Assembly: GCF_022869165.1 (NCBI RefSeq)
Contig: NZ_CP094929.1
Location: 3,348,001-3,412,000, forward strand
DNA length: 64,000 nt
Direction: 5' to 3'
Source of the DNA: Sphaerochaeta associata
GTDB taxonomy: Bacteria; Spirochaetota; Spirochaetia; Sphaerochaetales; Sphaerochaetaceae
Part shown: piece after piece, positions 43,500 to 51,269 of the stretch
Numbering within the stretch: position 1 is the first letter of the stretch
How the letters are laid out: each line of letters begins with the position of its first letter
Translations under genes and position numbers: made by a program
Notes under the pieces: generated by a model
What the model saw: the letters and a program-made list of their open reading frames with translations, nothing else
Told to the model about the DNA's origin: nothing
The model's database searches: none

Positions 43500-44381
43500 A
43501 TGAAAACAAACCTTGCGCTGACTGTATCAAAAATCAATATCTTCAATAATGTGGTGCTTGCAATCAGCAAGATCAGCATCGGTGTCGTCGCTCACTCGGC
43601 AGCCCTGCTCAACGACGGTATCAACAACGCCGGAGATGTAGTCAGCTCGGTCATCGCCTCGGTGGGTATTTCTGCGGCCGGAAAAGAGTCCGATGCAGAG
43701 CACCAATACGGACATGAACGGTTGGAGAGCGTTGCAGCCATTCTTTTGTCGGGTATCATCATGGTCGTGGGGCTGGGCTTGCTCGTTGATGGAATCTCCT
43801 CAATCATAAAAGGCTCCTACCATGAGAAACCGGTCCCCGGCCTGCTTGCCGTCATTGCAGCCATTGTCTCCATCGTAGTAAAGGAGATCATGTTCCTCTA
43901 TACCCGATGGGCGGCTAAGAAGACAGCCTCTTCGGCCCTGCTTGCCTCAAGCTGGGACTCACAGAGCGATGTGCTGGCCACCACCGGCGGCTTGATCGGC
44001 ATCCTCTTTTCCCGCATGGGGTACCCGATCGCCGATTCCATTGCAGCCATCATCATCGCCCTCTTCATCTTCCGTGTCGGTGTGCAGGTATTCCGCGACG
44101 GGGCCGACCAAATGGTCGACCGTGCCTGCAAGGAGGAGACGGTCCAGCAGATTCGCACCGTCATTCTCGACCAGGAAGGGGTCCGCGGCTTGGACCTGCT
44201 GCGAACAAGAACCTTCGGTTCTCGTTGCTATGTCGACGTGGAAATCTCCGCCGATGGTCTGCAAAGCCTGGTGGATGCACACTCCATCGCCGAACGCGTC
44301 CATCACGCCATCGAGAAGAACTTCCCCCAGGTAAAGCACTGCATGGTGCATGTAAATCCCAGCAGGCAGAAGAAACTATAG
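43500..44381 (+). CDS. Cation diffusion facilitator (CDF) metal transporter
   Basis: A 293-residue CDF protein: six membrane helices then a cytoplasmic C-terminal domain. Metal-site landmarks are HSAALLNDGINNAGDVVSSVIA (family HSxxDxxxxD, with asparagine for one aspartate) and QYGHERLESVAAILLSGIIM. A second site in helix 5 has SWDSQSDVLATTGGLIG (SxxD pattern). It exports Zn, Mn, Fe or Co from the cytoplasm. The start at 43500 was preferred over an ATG at 43470 because that one lies inside the leader hairpin. Confidence 0.85.
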   Translation: MKTNLALTVSKINIFNNVVLAISKISIGVVAHSAALLNDGINNAGDVVSSVIASVGISAAGKESDAEHQYGHERLESVAAILLSGIIMVVGLGLLVDGISSIIKGSYHEKPVPGLLAVIAAIVSIVVKEIMFLYTRWAAKKTASSALLASSWDSQSDVLATTGGLIGILFSRMGYPIADSIAAIIIALFIFRVGVQVFRDGADQMVDRACKEETVQQIRTVILDQEGVRGLDLLRTRTFGSRCYVDVEISADGLQSLVDAHSIAERVHHAIEKNFPQVKHCMVHVNPSRQKKL

Positions 44382-44477
44382 TTTACGATATATCAGAAAC
44401 TTTAATCGTAAATACATAATTTTTACGATATATCGTATTTTTACCATAAAAACTCTTTACTTTACGATATACCGTAA
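44382..44477 (+). promoter_or_regulatory. Three TTTACGATATAYC operator-like repeats
   Basis: TTTACGATATATC at 44382-44394, the perfect 14-bp palindrome TACGATATATCGTA at 44424-44437, and TACGATATACCGTA at 44463-44476. They are about 40 bp apart. The third lies within the promoter spacer of the AAA-DUF4143 gene, so a bound protein would block transcription. A half-site ATCGTAA lies at 44405-44411. Confidence 0.6.
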
Positions 44478-44484
44478 CTATACT
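44456..44484 (+). promoter_or_regulatory. Promoter of the AAA-DUF4143 gene
   Basis: TTTACT (44456-44461), 17-nt spacer containing an operator-like palindrome, TATACT (44479-44484). Confidence 0.55.
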
Positions 44485-44504
44485 GCCATTAAAAGGCAGA
44501 ACAT

Positions 44505-45722
44505 ATGATACTCAATAGAAATCAGTATCTTGACCGAGTCAAGGCCTTCATGCACCAGGATATCATTAAAATACTCACTGGTATCCGGCGTTGCGGCAAA
44601 TCGAGGCTGCTCTCCCTCATAAGGGAAGAGCTCCTCCAACAAGGAGTGCCGCAGTCACATATTCTTCTGGTGAACTTTGAATCTTTTCAATTGGATTTTG
44701 AGAAAACCGTGAAAGCTGTGTATGCAGCCGTCCAAGCATTGACGAAACAAGCAGCAGGAAAGAAGGTATATCTATTATTTGATGAGATTCAGGAAATTGA
44801 GCATTGGGAGCGGGTTGTCAATGCCTGTCAAATTGATTTTGACTGCGATATATACCTAACGGGCTCGAATGCTTACTTATTGTCCAGCGAACTTTCCACC
44901 TATCTCAGCGGAAGGTATATTGAGATTCAGGTGTATCCCTTCTCTTTCCGGGAAGTATGGGAGTATGGAGTTCTCAACGAGAAGACAGCTACCAAGGAGC
45001 AAGCATTTGAAAAATATCTGAATCTTGGTGGACTGCCTTTTATTCATCAAAACTCTCTTTCCCCAGAGAATGCGCGAGTCTATCTTGAAGATGTCTTTGA
45101 GTCAGTTTTGGTAAAAGATATCATAGCCCGCAACAAAGTGCGTGATATCGATACATTAAGGAGAATTCTTATCTATTGCGTGGCGAACAGCGGCAGGATG
45201 TTCTCTGCCTCGAGTATCGTTAAGTACCTGAAACATGAACATCTGTCCATCTCTTTGGATACGTTGTATCGGTACATCGAATATTTCAAGGCTTCATGCC
45301 TTGTCCTTCCCGTCAGCCGATTCGATATCAAAGGGAAAGAAGTCCTGCGATTTCAACAAAAACTCTACCTCAGCGACCATGGGTTCAGACTCGTTGCATT
45401 CTCCAGCAATGTACGTGATATTGAACTCATTCTTGAGAATCTGGTTCTTCTTCATTTGCTTCAATACGGCTATACGGTTTTTACAGGTCACTTGGACGGG
45501 GTAGAAATCGATTTTGTTGCACATAAAGGAGAACAATTACTTTATATCCAAGTCTGCTACCTTCTAGCCAGCGAAGAAACAAGAGAACGTGAGTTCGGAA
45601 ATCTTGAGAGAATTCGGGATAACTTCCCAAAATACGTAGTCTCCATGGATCCGATCAGGCAAGGCCGCAACGGCATCGAGCACTCCCATATCATCGATTT
45701 CCTCCTATCAGAACCCCTCTAA
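44505..45722 (+). CDS. AAA-type ATPase with C-terminal DUF4143 domain
   Basis: A 405-residue protein of the AAA_14/DUF4143 family. Walker A is GIRRCGKSRLL (residues about 21-31) and Walker B is VYLLFDEIQEI. The C-terminal domain has DGVEIDFVAHKGEQLLYIQV, which resembles a PD-(D/E)XK-like nuclease motif. Base composition is AT-richer than neighbouring genes, and codons such as ATA and TTA are more frequent, which suggests recent acquisition. The promoter is flanked by three palindromes. Members are scattered across bacteria and archaea; their function is unsettled, and defence or mobile-element roles have been proposed. Confidence 0.8.
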   Translation: MILNRNQYLDRVKAFMHQDIIKILTGIRRCGKSRLLSLIREELLQQGVPQSHILLVNFESFQLDFEKTVKAVYAAVQALTKQAAGKKVYLLFDEIQEIEHWERVVNACQIDFDCDIYLTGSNAYLLSSELSTYLSGRYIEIQVYPFSFREVWEYGVLNEKTATKEQAFEKYLNLGGLPFIHQNSLSPENARVYLEDVFESVLVKDIIARNKVRDIDTLRRILIYCVANSGRMFSASSIVKYLKHEHLSISLDTLYRYIEYFKASCLVLPVSRFDIKGKEVLRFQQKLYLSDHGFRLVAFSSNVRDIELILENLVLLHLLQYGYTVFTGHLDGVEIDFVAHKGEQLLYIQVCYLLASEETREREFGNLERIRDNFPKYVVSMDPIRQGRNGIEHSHIIDFLLSEPL

Positions 45723-45798
45723 AAACTTCCCTCACGTTTTGCCGGTGTGCTATGCTTTCAGACATACAGTCGCATACCAAAAGGAATACGATCTTATC

Positions 45799-46944
45799 AT
45801 GATGGAAACCATGCTGCGTACCCAGATTCTTCTCCTTTGTCTTATGTTGCTCGGCTTCTGCTATGCCGCCACAACGTGGAAGCCCTTGTTCGGCGGCTTG
45901 GGTTCTTCGCTCTCGCTTCGGCTCTACCATCTCTTCATTCTCTTTACCACCATCATGCTGGTCACCGATCTTCTAGGTTGGGTTTTGGATGGGAGACAGG
46001 ATAAAGGTGTACATCAGATTCTGCTGGCGGCCCACACAATCTACTATGCCATACACGCCCTGCCGACCATCTGTTATATTCTCTATGCCGATCAGCTGCT
46101 CTACCAAAATCCAGAGAGGTTGAAACGTTGGGCAGTACCTCTGATAATCCTGGCAGGCTTGCTTGCACTTGCTTCATTGGCCTCCCCAATCACTGGATGG
46201 TTCTTTCACGTCGATGCGCAGAATGTATACACTCGAGGAACATGGTTCATCGGCTATGCTGTTGTCCAATTGCTGCTGCTGGGAGCATCACTCATCCCTC
46301 TTATCGGAGCCGCAAAGAAAAGTACGGCAAGGACGTATTGGACGCTGGTCTTCTTTCCGGTCATTGCATTTGCAGGGGGCCTGCTTCAATCGTTGTTCTA
46401 TGGCTTGGTGTTGATCTGGCCGGTGACCACGGTATTTCTTGTGGCTGCAGCGCTGAACATCCAGAAAAACCAAATCGGCATCGACCACCTTACCGGCATC
46501 TCCAACCGTTTGTTGTTCGATGAAATGCTCAATCATCATCTGCATCTTCAACAAGGATTCGGCTGCATCCTGATGGACCTGGACGGGTTCAAGCAGATCA
46601 ACGACACGTTGGGGCACGATGCGGGCGATCAGGCGCTCCAGGAGATGGCCAGGATTCTCAGGCGGGTGGCCGGACCCAAGGACATCGTAGCCCGCTACGG
46701 CGGCGATGAGTTTGTAATACTGATGCATGAGGCTTCAGAGTATCACCTGCAGGACTTGGTTTCGAGAATCGAACTTGAAGTGGCGATGAGCAACCAGTCC
46801 TCCAAAAGGCCGTATCTGCTATCGGTGAGCATGGGATACGCCATCTTCGACTCCTCACTGTTTTCCGATGACAAGAATTTCATGGCCGGCCTCGACGGGG
46901 CCATGTATGAACAGAAGCGGAGCAAGCTTGGCAACAGGAAGTGA
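45799..46944 (+). CDS. Membrane-anchored diguanylate cyclase (GGDEF)
   Basis: A 381-residue protein with about seven N-terminal membrane helices (roughly residues 8-215) and a C-terminal GGDEF domain. DHLTGISNRLLFDEML marks the domain start, DLDGFKQINDTLGHDAGD is the metal-binding part, and YGGDEFVILM is the intact active site. No I-site RxxD is evident at the usual position upstream of GGDEF. It should make cyclic di-GMP in response to a membrane signal. The start at 45799 is uncertain; a longer frame begins at 45739. An extended -10 (TGCTATGCT) lies at 45748-45756. No EAL or PilZ protein is encoded in the window. Confidence 0.82.
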   Translation: MMETMLRTQILLLCLMLLGFCYAATTWKPLFGGLGSSLSLRLYHLFILFTTIMLVTDLLGWVLDGRQDKGVHQILLAAHTIYYAIHALPTICYILYADQLLYQNPERLKRWAVPLIILAGLLALASLASPITGWFFHVDAQNVYTRGTWFIGYAVVQLLLLGASLIPLIGAAKKSTARTYWTLVFFPVIAFAGGLLQSLFYGLVLIWPVTTVFLVAAALNIQKNQIGIDHLTGISNRLLFDEMLNHHLHLQQGFGCILMDLDGFKQINDTLGHDAGDQALQEMARILRRVAGPKDIVARYGGDEFVILMHEASEYHLQDLVSRIELEVAMSNQSSKRPYLLSVSMGYAIFDSSLFSDDKNFMAGLDGAMYEQKRSKLGNRK

Positions 46945-47018
46945 GAGGACCGTCATGCTCGCTGGAAATATCGTCCTGTATGGGCTATGATGGAGAAAAC
47001 GATGACAAGGAGTAATCC

Positions 47019-47405
47019 ATGGGTGATAAAAAACATATACGTGCAGACTTTGTTCCGGGCCACTACCAGTTTACAACCGACAAAGGCTCCAGTTTCACCA
47101 TAGGGCCTGAGAGCGCTCCCTATGACTACCTGCTGGGCGCACTATCGGGCTGTCTGTTTTCAACCTTTGAGGAGCTTGCGGTAAAGATGCGCGTAAGCTG
47201 GGAGCATGTCAGTTTTGAGGTGCATGCAGAGAAGCGCGAGGACGTACCGACCACGCTTCGGGAGCTTTCCATAACCGTAGAGGCTACCGGTGTGGACAAC
47301 CAGCAAAAGTTCAGCAAAGCCTTTGAGACTGCTACGCGCTACTGCTCCATCTACCAGACCATCAGCGGTGTCAGTGAAATGCACTGGTCTGTGGATTTCA
47401 GGTAA
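47019..47405 (+). CDS. OsmC/Ohr-family protein
   Basis: A 128-residue OsmC-fold protein. The two redox cysteines are in ALSGCLFSTFEELA and TATRYCSIYQTI, the positions used in the peroxide/hydroperoxide-reducing family. The short form without the Ohr-specific motifs resembles YhfA-type members. It probably detoxifies organic hydroperoxides in the cytoplasm. AAGGAG precedes the ATG. The next gene starts 5 nt after the stop, so the two form an operon. Confidence 0.82.
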   Translation: MGDKKHIRADFVPGHYQFTTDKGSSFTIGPESAPYDYLLGALSGCLFSTFEELAVKMRVSWEHVSFEVHAEKREDVPTTLRELSITVEATGVDNQQKFSKAFETATRYCSIYQTISGVSEMHWSVDFR

Positions 47406-47410
47406 TTGCA

Positions 47411-47986
47411 ATGGCAGGCAACGGACGCTTCACCACCATTCTCCTGTTCGAGGCTTTTGAGAAGGCCCTCATGCAGTTCATGCATGAGGACGCGCAGGTT
47501 CTTACCTGGCCACGGGCCAAGGCGAGCCTTGCACACTGCCTGGCCGGCCAACTGCAACGGAGTCTGAGAAGCGTCCTCGGCTTGAGCGAGGACAGCGCCA
47601 GTCCCGCTTTCTTCTCGCTTCCGCAGGATATCAAGGTCGATATTCTGGTCGAAGGGTGTGACATCCTGGTACACGACCGAAAAGGCAAGCACCTGTTGGG
47701 CATCGTCCTTGGCTACGACTATCTGTCCAAGGCACAGCAGGAGCACCTGCATCAACTCAAGGAGCAAGGCTTCAGGCTCGTCCTGGGGGTCTCGTTCTTG
47801 ATGCAGAAGGAGTACGTCCTTCTCTACAGTCCGAAACAAGAAAGTCTTGAGTACTATCACTTCAACAAACAAGATGGTACGACACACCACCTCATGCAGC
47901 GCGACGTAGAAGGCGAAGCCGATGATCGTCAGCTCTCCTTGGGAATCAAGGTACGAAAGAAGCGGAAGCCTATACAGGATCAATGA
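47411..47986 (+). CDS. Hypothetical protein downstream of OsmC
   Basis: A 191-residue soluble protein that I do not recognise. The segment VDILVEGCDILVHDRKGKHLLGIVLGYDYLSKAQQEHLHQLKEQGF reads like the core of a PD-(D/E)XK-fold nuclease (strand-Asp, strand with G/E, helix), but the catalytic spacing is not convincing. The C-terminus is basic (KVRKKRKPIQDQ). It follows OsmC by 5 nt, and its stop overlaps the convergent DUF6062 gene by 17 nt. Confidence 0.55.
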   Translation: MAGNGRFTTILLFEAFEKALMQFMHEDAQVLTWPRAKASLAHCLAGQLQRSLRSVLGLSEDSASPAFFSLPQDIKVDILVEGCDILVHDRKGKHLLGIVLGYDYLSKAQQEHLHQLKEQGFRLVLGVSFLMQKEYVLLYSPKQESLEYYHFNKQDGTTHHLMQRDVEGEADDRQLSLGIKVRKKRKPIQDQ

Positions 47987-48698
47987 CGCGGTGACGGCCG
48001 GTCATCTTGTCCACACCCCGCTTGTGGGCATCCTCACATCCATTCCAAGGTTTATCCATATTCTCCGACTTGTACTTCTGGGTCATCCAATGAACATCAT
48101 TTGCTATTCTGTCCAGGTTGAGCACCTCGGTCTGGGTCAGGTCATGTACAAACTGGGCGAGCAACGAACCCGATAGAACGGCCGGAGCCGTTTCCAACAG
48201 AAGCTGGAAGTGATGCAGGCAAAACCCTTTGCCTTCCTGCAGGGCAGAACGGAAAGCTGAGTCCTCCCCCCATAGATAGCAGGTAGTGAATAGATAGCGA
48301 TCCAGGCGCTGCTGCATCGCACTACAGACCAAGCATCCTTTCTCGCGCTTTTGCATATCTTCCTTCAAGGATTGTATGGCCTTCTTGGCCTGCCTGGGAT
48401 TCTTGGTCCCCAGCAGGCTGTTTATCGATTTCTCAAACTTGGTCCGTGTCATGCCAAGGTATGTATCGGTCATCAGAGCGATGCCCTGGGGTTTGTTGGC
48501 GGCTGTCAACAGCTGCCAATGCTTGGTACAGAACCCGCTCTCATTGACCTTGACCCGAGTCCCGGGGTTCATGACCGAATTTCCCAGATAGAAGGAAAGA
48601 GCATCCTTCTGGGCCTCGGCCATCAAATCACACACGTAGCACTCACTCTTGCTTGCAACACCATCCCATACAGGAATGGTTTCCAGTTCAAGCTTCAT
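47970..48698 (-). CDS. DUF6062-family cysteine-rich protein
   Basis: A 242-residue cytoplasmic protein with two similar halves. Each contains a CxxC (SECYVCDL; KGCLVCSA) and a [ST]GFC/GKGFC-x-x-H-[WF] motif (SGFCTKHWQLL; KGFCLHHFQLL). This makes two likely zinc sites, as in DUF6062 proteins. The function is unknown. Its start overlaps the C-terminal transketolase stop by 4 nt, so it is the last gene of the transketolase operon. Confidence 0.7.
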   Translation of the reverse strand: MKLELETIPVWDGVASKSECYVCDLMAEAQKDALSFYLGNSVMNPGTRVKVNESGFCTKHWQLLTAANKPQGIALMTDTYLGMTRTKFEKSINSLLGTKNPRQAKKAIQSLKEDMQKREKGCLVCSAMQQRLDRYLFTTCYLWGEDSAFRSALQEGKGFCLHHFQLLLETAPAVLSGSLLAQFVHDLTQTEVLNLDRIANDVHWMTQKYKSENMDKPWNGCEDAHKRGVDKMTGRHRVIDPV

Positions 48699-49642
48699 AC
48701 AGCTACCAAGGCTTCAACCTTCTCGACGATTGAAGCAGCGGTAAAACCGAAGGTTTGTGCAAGGTAGGCAAGTTTCCCGACTTCCCCGAAACGTTCGCCG
48801 ACATTGACGAAATCCATTCGGGTCGGCTGTACCCGGGCGAGGTGTGCGGCAACGGCCTCTCCGATCCCGCCTGCATACCGGCCGTTTTCACAGACCAGGA
48901 TCCGGCCGGTTTTTGCTGCCACCTGCTCGATCAAGGGATAATCGAGGGGACGGATGGTATGCAGGTCGACCAAGGTGGCTTTCACTCCCTTCTGGAGCAA
49001 CAGCTTCACCGCCTCCTGGGCGGCATTGACCATTACTTCTCCGGTAGCGAAAATACCGACATCCGATCCTTCGGCCAGGACTATGCCCTTGCCCAATTCA
49101 ATGGGAGTTCCCACCGGGTAGCGGTGGGTGGCACCCTTTCTGGGAACCCGGGTATAGGAAGCCTTGTTCAGCTCATAGGCCTGACGGATCAACTCATACA
49201 GGCTCTGGGCGTCGCTCGGTTCGATGATGGTGACACCGGGAACCTGTCGCATGAGGGCGATGTCCTCGAACGGCATGTGCGTCCCGCCGTTGAGCTGTGC
49301 GGTAATGCCCGGGTCGCTTCCGATGAGATGCACTGTTTGGCCTGTGTATCCGACAGAGAGAAAAACCTGGTCGTAGGCGCGACGGGTGGCAAAGCAGCCA
49401 AAGCTGTGGGCGAACGGAACCAGACCCATTGAGGCCAGGCCCGCAGCCACACCCACCATATTCGCCTCGGCGATACCACAGTTGTAGAACCGATCGGGAT
49501 AGCGCGAACAGAAGGATCCCGAGCCGAGACAGCTGGCCAGATCGGCATCCAGCATCACTACTTCCTTGTGCTCGGAAGCAAGATCATTGATGGCAGCCAT
49601 CGCTGCATCGCGCATATTTTCACAGGTACTTAAATCTCTCAT
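48695..49642 (-). CDS. Transketolase, C-terminal subunit
   Basis: A 315-residue subunit of a split transketolase holding the pyrimidine-binding and C-terminal domains. The catalytic glutamate is in NCGIAEANMVGVAAGLASMG, and the hydrophobic pocket HSFGCFATRRAYDQV follows. Together with the N-terminal subunit encoded upstream it would transfer two-carbon ketol units between sugar phosphates with thiamine diphosphate. The start overlaps the N-terminal subunit's stop (ATGA), consistent with one-to-one assembly. Confidence 0.9.
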   Translation of the reverse strand: MRDLSTCENMRDAAMAAINDLASEHKEVVMLDADLASCLGSGSFCSRYPDRFYNCGIAEANMVGVAAGLASMGLVPFAHSFGCFATRRAYDQVFLSVGYTGQTVHLIGSDPGITAQLNGGTHMPFEDIALMRQVPGVTIIEPSDAQSLYELIRQAYELNKASYTRVPRKGATHRYPVGTPIELGKGIVLAEGSDVGIFATGEVMVNAAQEAVKLLLQKGVKATLVDLHTIRPLDYPLIEQVAAKTGRILVCENGRYAGGIGEAVAAHLARVQPTRMDFVNVGERFGEVGKLAYLAQTFGFTAASIVEKVEALVAV

Positions 49643-50472
49643 AGCGTTGCCCCCTCGCGAGCATACAAATCGGCGATGGCCTTCTGGGCCGCCTTCTGGT
49701 CGAAAGCCATGCTGTGGTTGGCTGCCACACCCTCTCCGGGAATAAATCCGTAGGACTTGATGGTGTCCAGGATGATCATGCTGGGTCGGTCCACAACCGC
49801 TTGGGCACGCTTTACGGCGCGGTCGATCTGATCGAAGTCATGGCCGTTGATCCGCTGCACATGCCAGTTGAATCCAAGCCAGCGGGTCTCGATGTATTCC
49901 ATGTCGGAAATGTCTGAGACATATCCGTCCAGCTGCTGCTTGTTGTAGTCGGTGAAGGCGATCAAATTGCCCAGCTTCCACTGGCTGGCTGTATGGGCTG
50001 CCTCCCAGATCTGGCCTTCCTGACTCTCCCCGTCACCGATGATGGCATACGTACGGGCATCCAGGCCTTTGATCTTCTGACCCAAAGCGATGCCTACAGC
50101 AGCGCTGAAACCCTGACCGAGCGAGCCGGCGGTGAAATCCACTCCGACTGTCTTGTTCATGTCACAATGGCTGGGAAGATTGGTGCCCCCACTGTTGAGC
50201 GTTTTCAGAAGCTCGGCGTTAAAATACCCTTTACTGGCCAAGGTTGCATACACTGCCGGCCCTGCATGACCTTTCGAGCAGACAAAGCGATCGCGGTCTT
50301 CCTTCCTGGGATTGCTTGGGTCGATCCTCATTGCTTCATAATAGAGATAGGTGAGCACTTCCACGATGGACATACTTCCGCCGATGTGTCCCGAGCCAAA
50401 ATTTCCGATTTCCTCAATGGTGAGCCTGCGGATTTCCAACGCCTGCTGCTTGAGCCGTTTCATGTCTAGCAT
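49639..50472 (-). CDS. Transketolase, N-terminal subunit
   Basis: A 277-residue subunit binding the thiamine diphosphate pyrophosphate and metal. The motifs are GSGHIGGSMSIVEVL near the start and GDGESQEGQIWEAA...NKQQLDG (the GDG-N thiamine motif) at about 155-190. The split form is common in Firmicutes and spirochaetes and may serve a specialised pathway. It lies 9 nt downstream of a class II aldolase gene. The pairing suggests a pentose, methyl-pentose or sugar-phosphate route. Confidence 0.9.
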   Translation of the reverse strand: MLDMKRLKQQALEIRRLTIEEIGNFGSGHIGGSMSIVEVLTYLYYEAMRIDPSNPRKEDRDRFVCSKGHAGPAVYATLASKGYFNAELLKTLNSGGTNLPSHCDMNKTVGVDFTAGSLGQGFSAAVGIALGQKIKGLDARTYAIIGDGESQEGQIWEAAHTASQWKLGNLIAFTDYNKQQLDGYVSDISDMEYIETRWLGFNWHVQRINGHDFDQIDRAVKRAQAVVDRPSMIILDTIKSYGFIPGEGVAANHSMAFDQKAAQKAIADLYAREGATL

Positions 50473-50481
50473 CTCGTTCCC

Positions 50482-51147
50482 CTATTTTTGGTATTTCATG
50501 TGCATAAGCTGCTGCAACCGGTTCTCTCCCAAGGGGGAGACATCGTATCCTGCAGATGCCATCTGTGTTGTGATCACCGTCATTTGTGCTGCCCGCTCAA
50601 GAAGCTCAATCTTATCGAAGGCCTCAAGCATCGAATGCCCGAGGGTTACCGCCCCATGGTTTTCCAGCAACAACACGTCGTGGTCGAACGCCTTCACCGC
50701 CGCAATCTCCGCAAGGTTGACCGTCCCCATCAGGCGGTAGTCGACCAGAACAGGGTCTTCAAGAATATAGTAGGATTCGGCGATCAAATGGGTGTTTATC
50801 GCACACTTTCCATCCTTCTGTATGGCGGTGAATGCCGACACATACGTAGGATGGGCATGCACGATCGCTGTACAGTCGGGGCGGGAGATGAGAATGAGGC
50901 GATGCATCTCGGTCTCTATGCTCAGGCGCAGCTGAGGCGTCAGGTTCTTGCCGTCAATGGTGACTACTGCGATGTCCTCGAAGGTGAGCAAGCCTTTATC
51001 CAAAGCGGAAGGAGTGATGCAGAACAGATCCTCATTTATTCTCAGGCTGATGTTTCCGCCACTGGCCGTGGTAAGTTGCCGGTCGTACAGGCGCGTCATG
51101 AAAGAAGCGACTTGTCGCCGCTGTTGTTCGTATTGTTTGATATCCAT
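50482..51147 (-). CDS. Class II aldolase / sugar-phosphate epimerase family protein
   Basis: A 221-residue zinc-dependent class II aldolase/adducin-fold protein. Zinc ligands are in AIVHAHPTYVSA (two histidines) and LLLENHGAVTLG (third histidine). The catalytic glutamate is in SIETEMHRL. This resembles L-fuculose-1-phosphate aldolase and L-ribulose-5-phosphate 4-epimerase; the exact reaction cannot be told. An extended -10 (TGCTATACT) lies 6 nt upstream of the ATG, predicting a leaderless mRNA. It heads the operon aldolase-transketolase-DUF6062. Confidence 0.82.
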   Translation of the reverse strand: MDIKQYEQQRRQVASFMTRLYDRQLTTASGGNISLRINEDLFCITPSALDKGLLTFEDIAVVTIDGKNLTPQLRLSIETEMHRLILISRPDCTAIVHAHPTYVSAFTAIQKDGKCAINTHLIAESYYILEDPVLVDYRLMGTVNLAEIAAVKAFDHDVLLLENHGAVTLGHSMLEAFDKIELLERAAQMTVITTQMASAGYDVSPLGENRLQQLMHMKYQK

Positions 51148-51153
51148 AGGGCG

Positions 51154-51162
51154 AGTATAGCA
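51154..51162 (-). promoter_or_regulatory. Extended -10 promoter of the aldolase/transketolase operon
   Basis: Minus strand TGC-TATACT (51162-51154), 6 nt before the ATG; no good -35 and no SD. Confidence 0.5.
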
Positions 51163-51206
51163 TGTCTCCGGTATCGTGGGAAAGGAAAACCATCCTCACC
51201 CAAGGC

Positions 51207-51235
51207 TTGAGATGCACAAGGGGTTTTGCTACAAT
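51207..51235 (+). promoter_or_regulatory. proS promoter
   Basis: TTGAGA (51207-51212), 17-nt spacer, TACAAT (51230-51235), followed by a leader with SD AAGGAGA at 51255. Confidence 0.55.
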
Positions 51236-51269
51236 GGCCACTGTTCGAATACCAAGGAGACGTATCAAG

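Noticed and set aside
43470-43500. Earlier ATG at 43470 for the CDF transporter
   Set aside because: It lies in the 3' arm of a 15-bp hairpin and adds ten residues that do not look like a CDF N-terminus.
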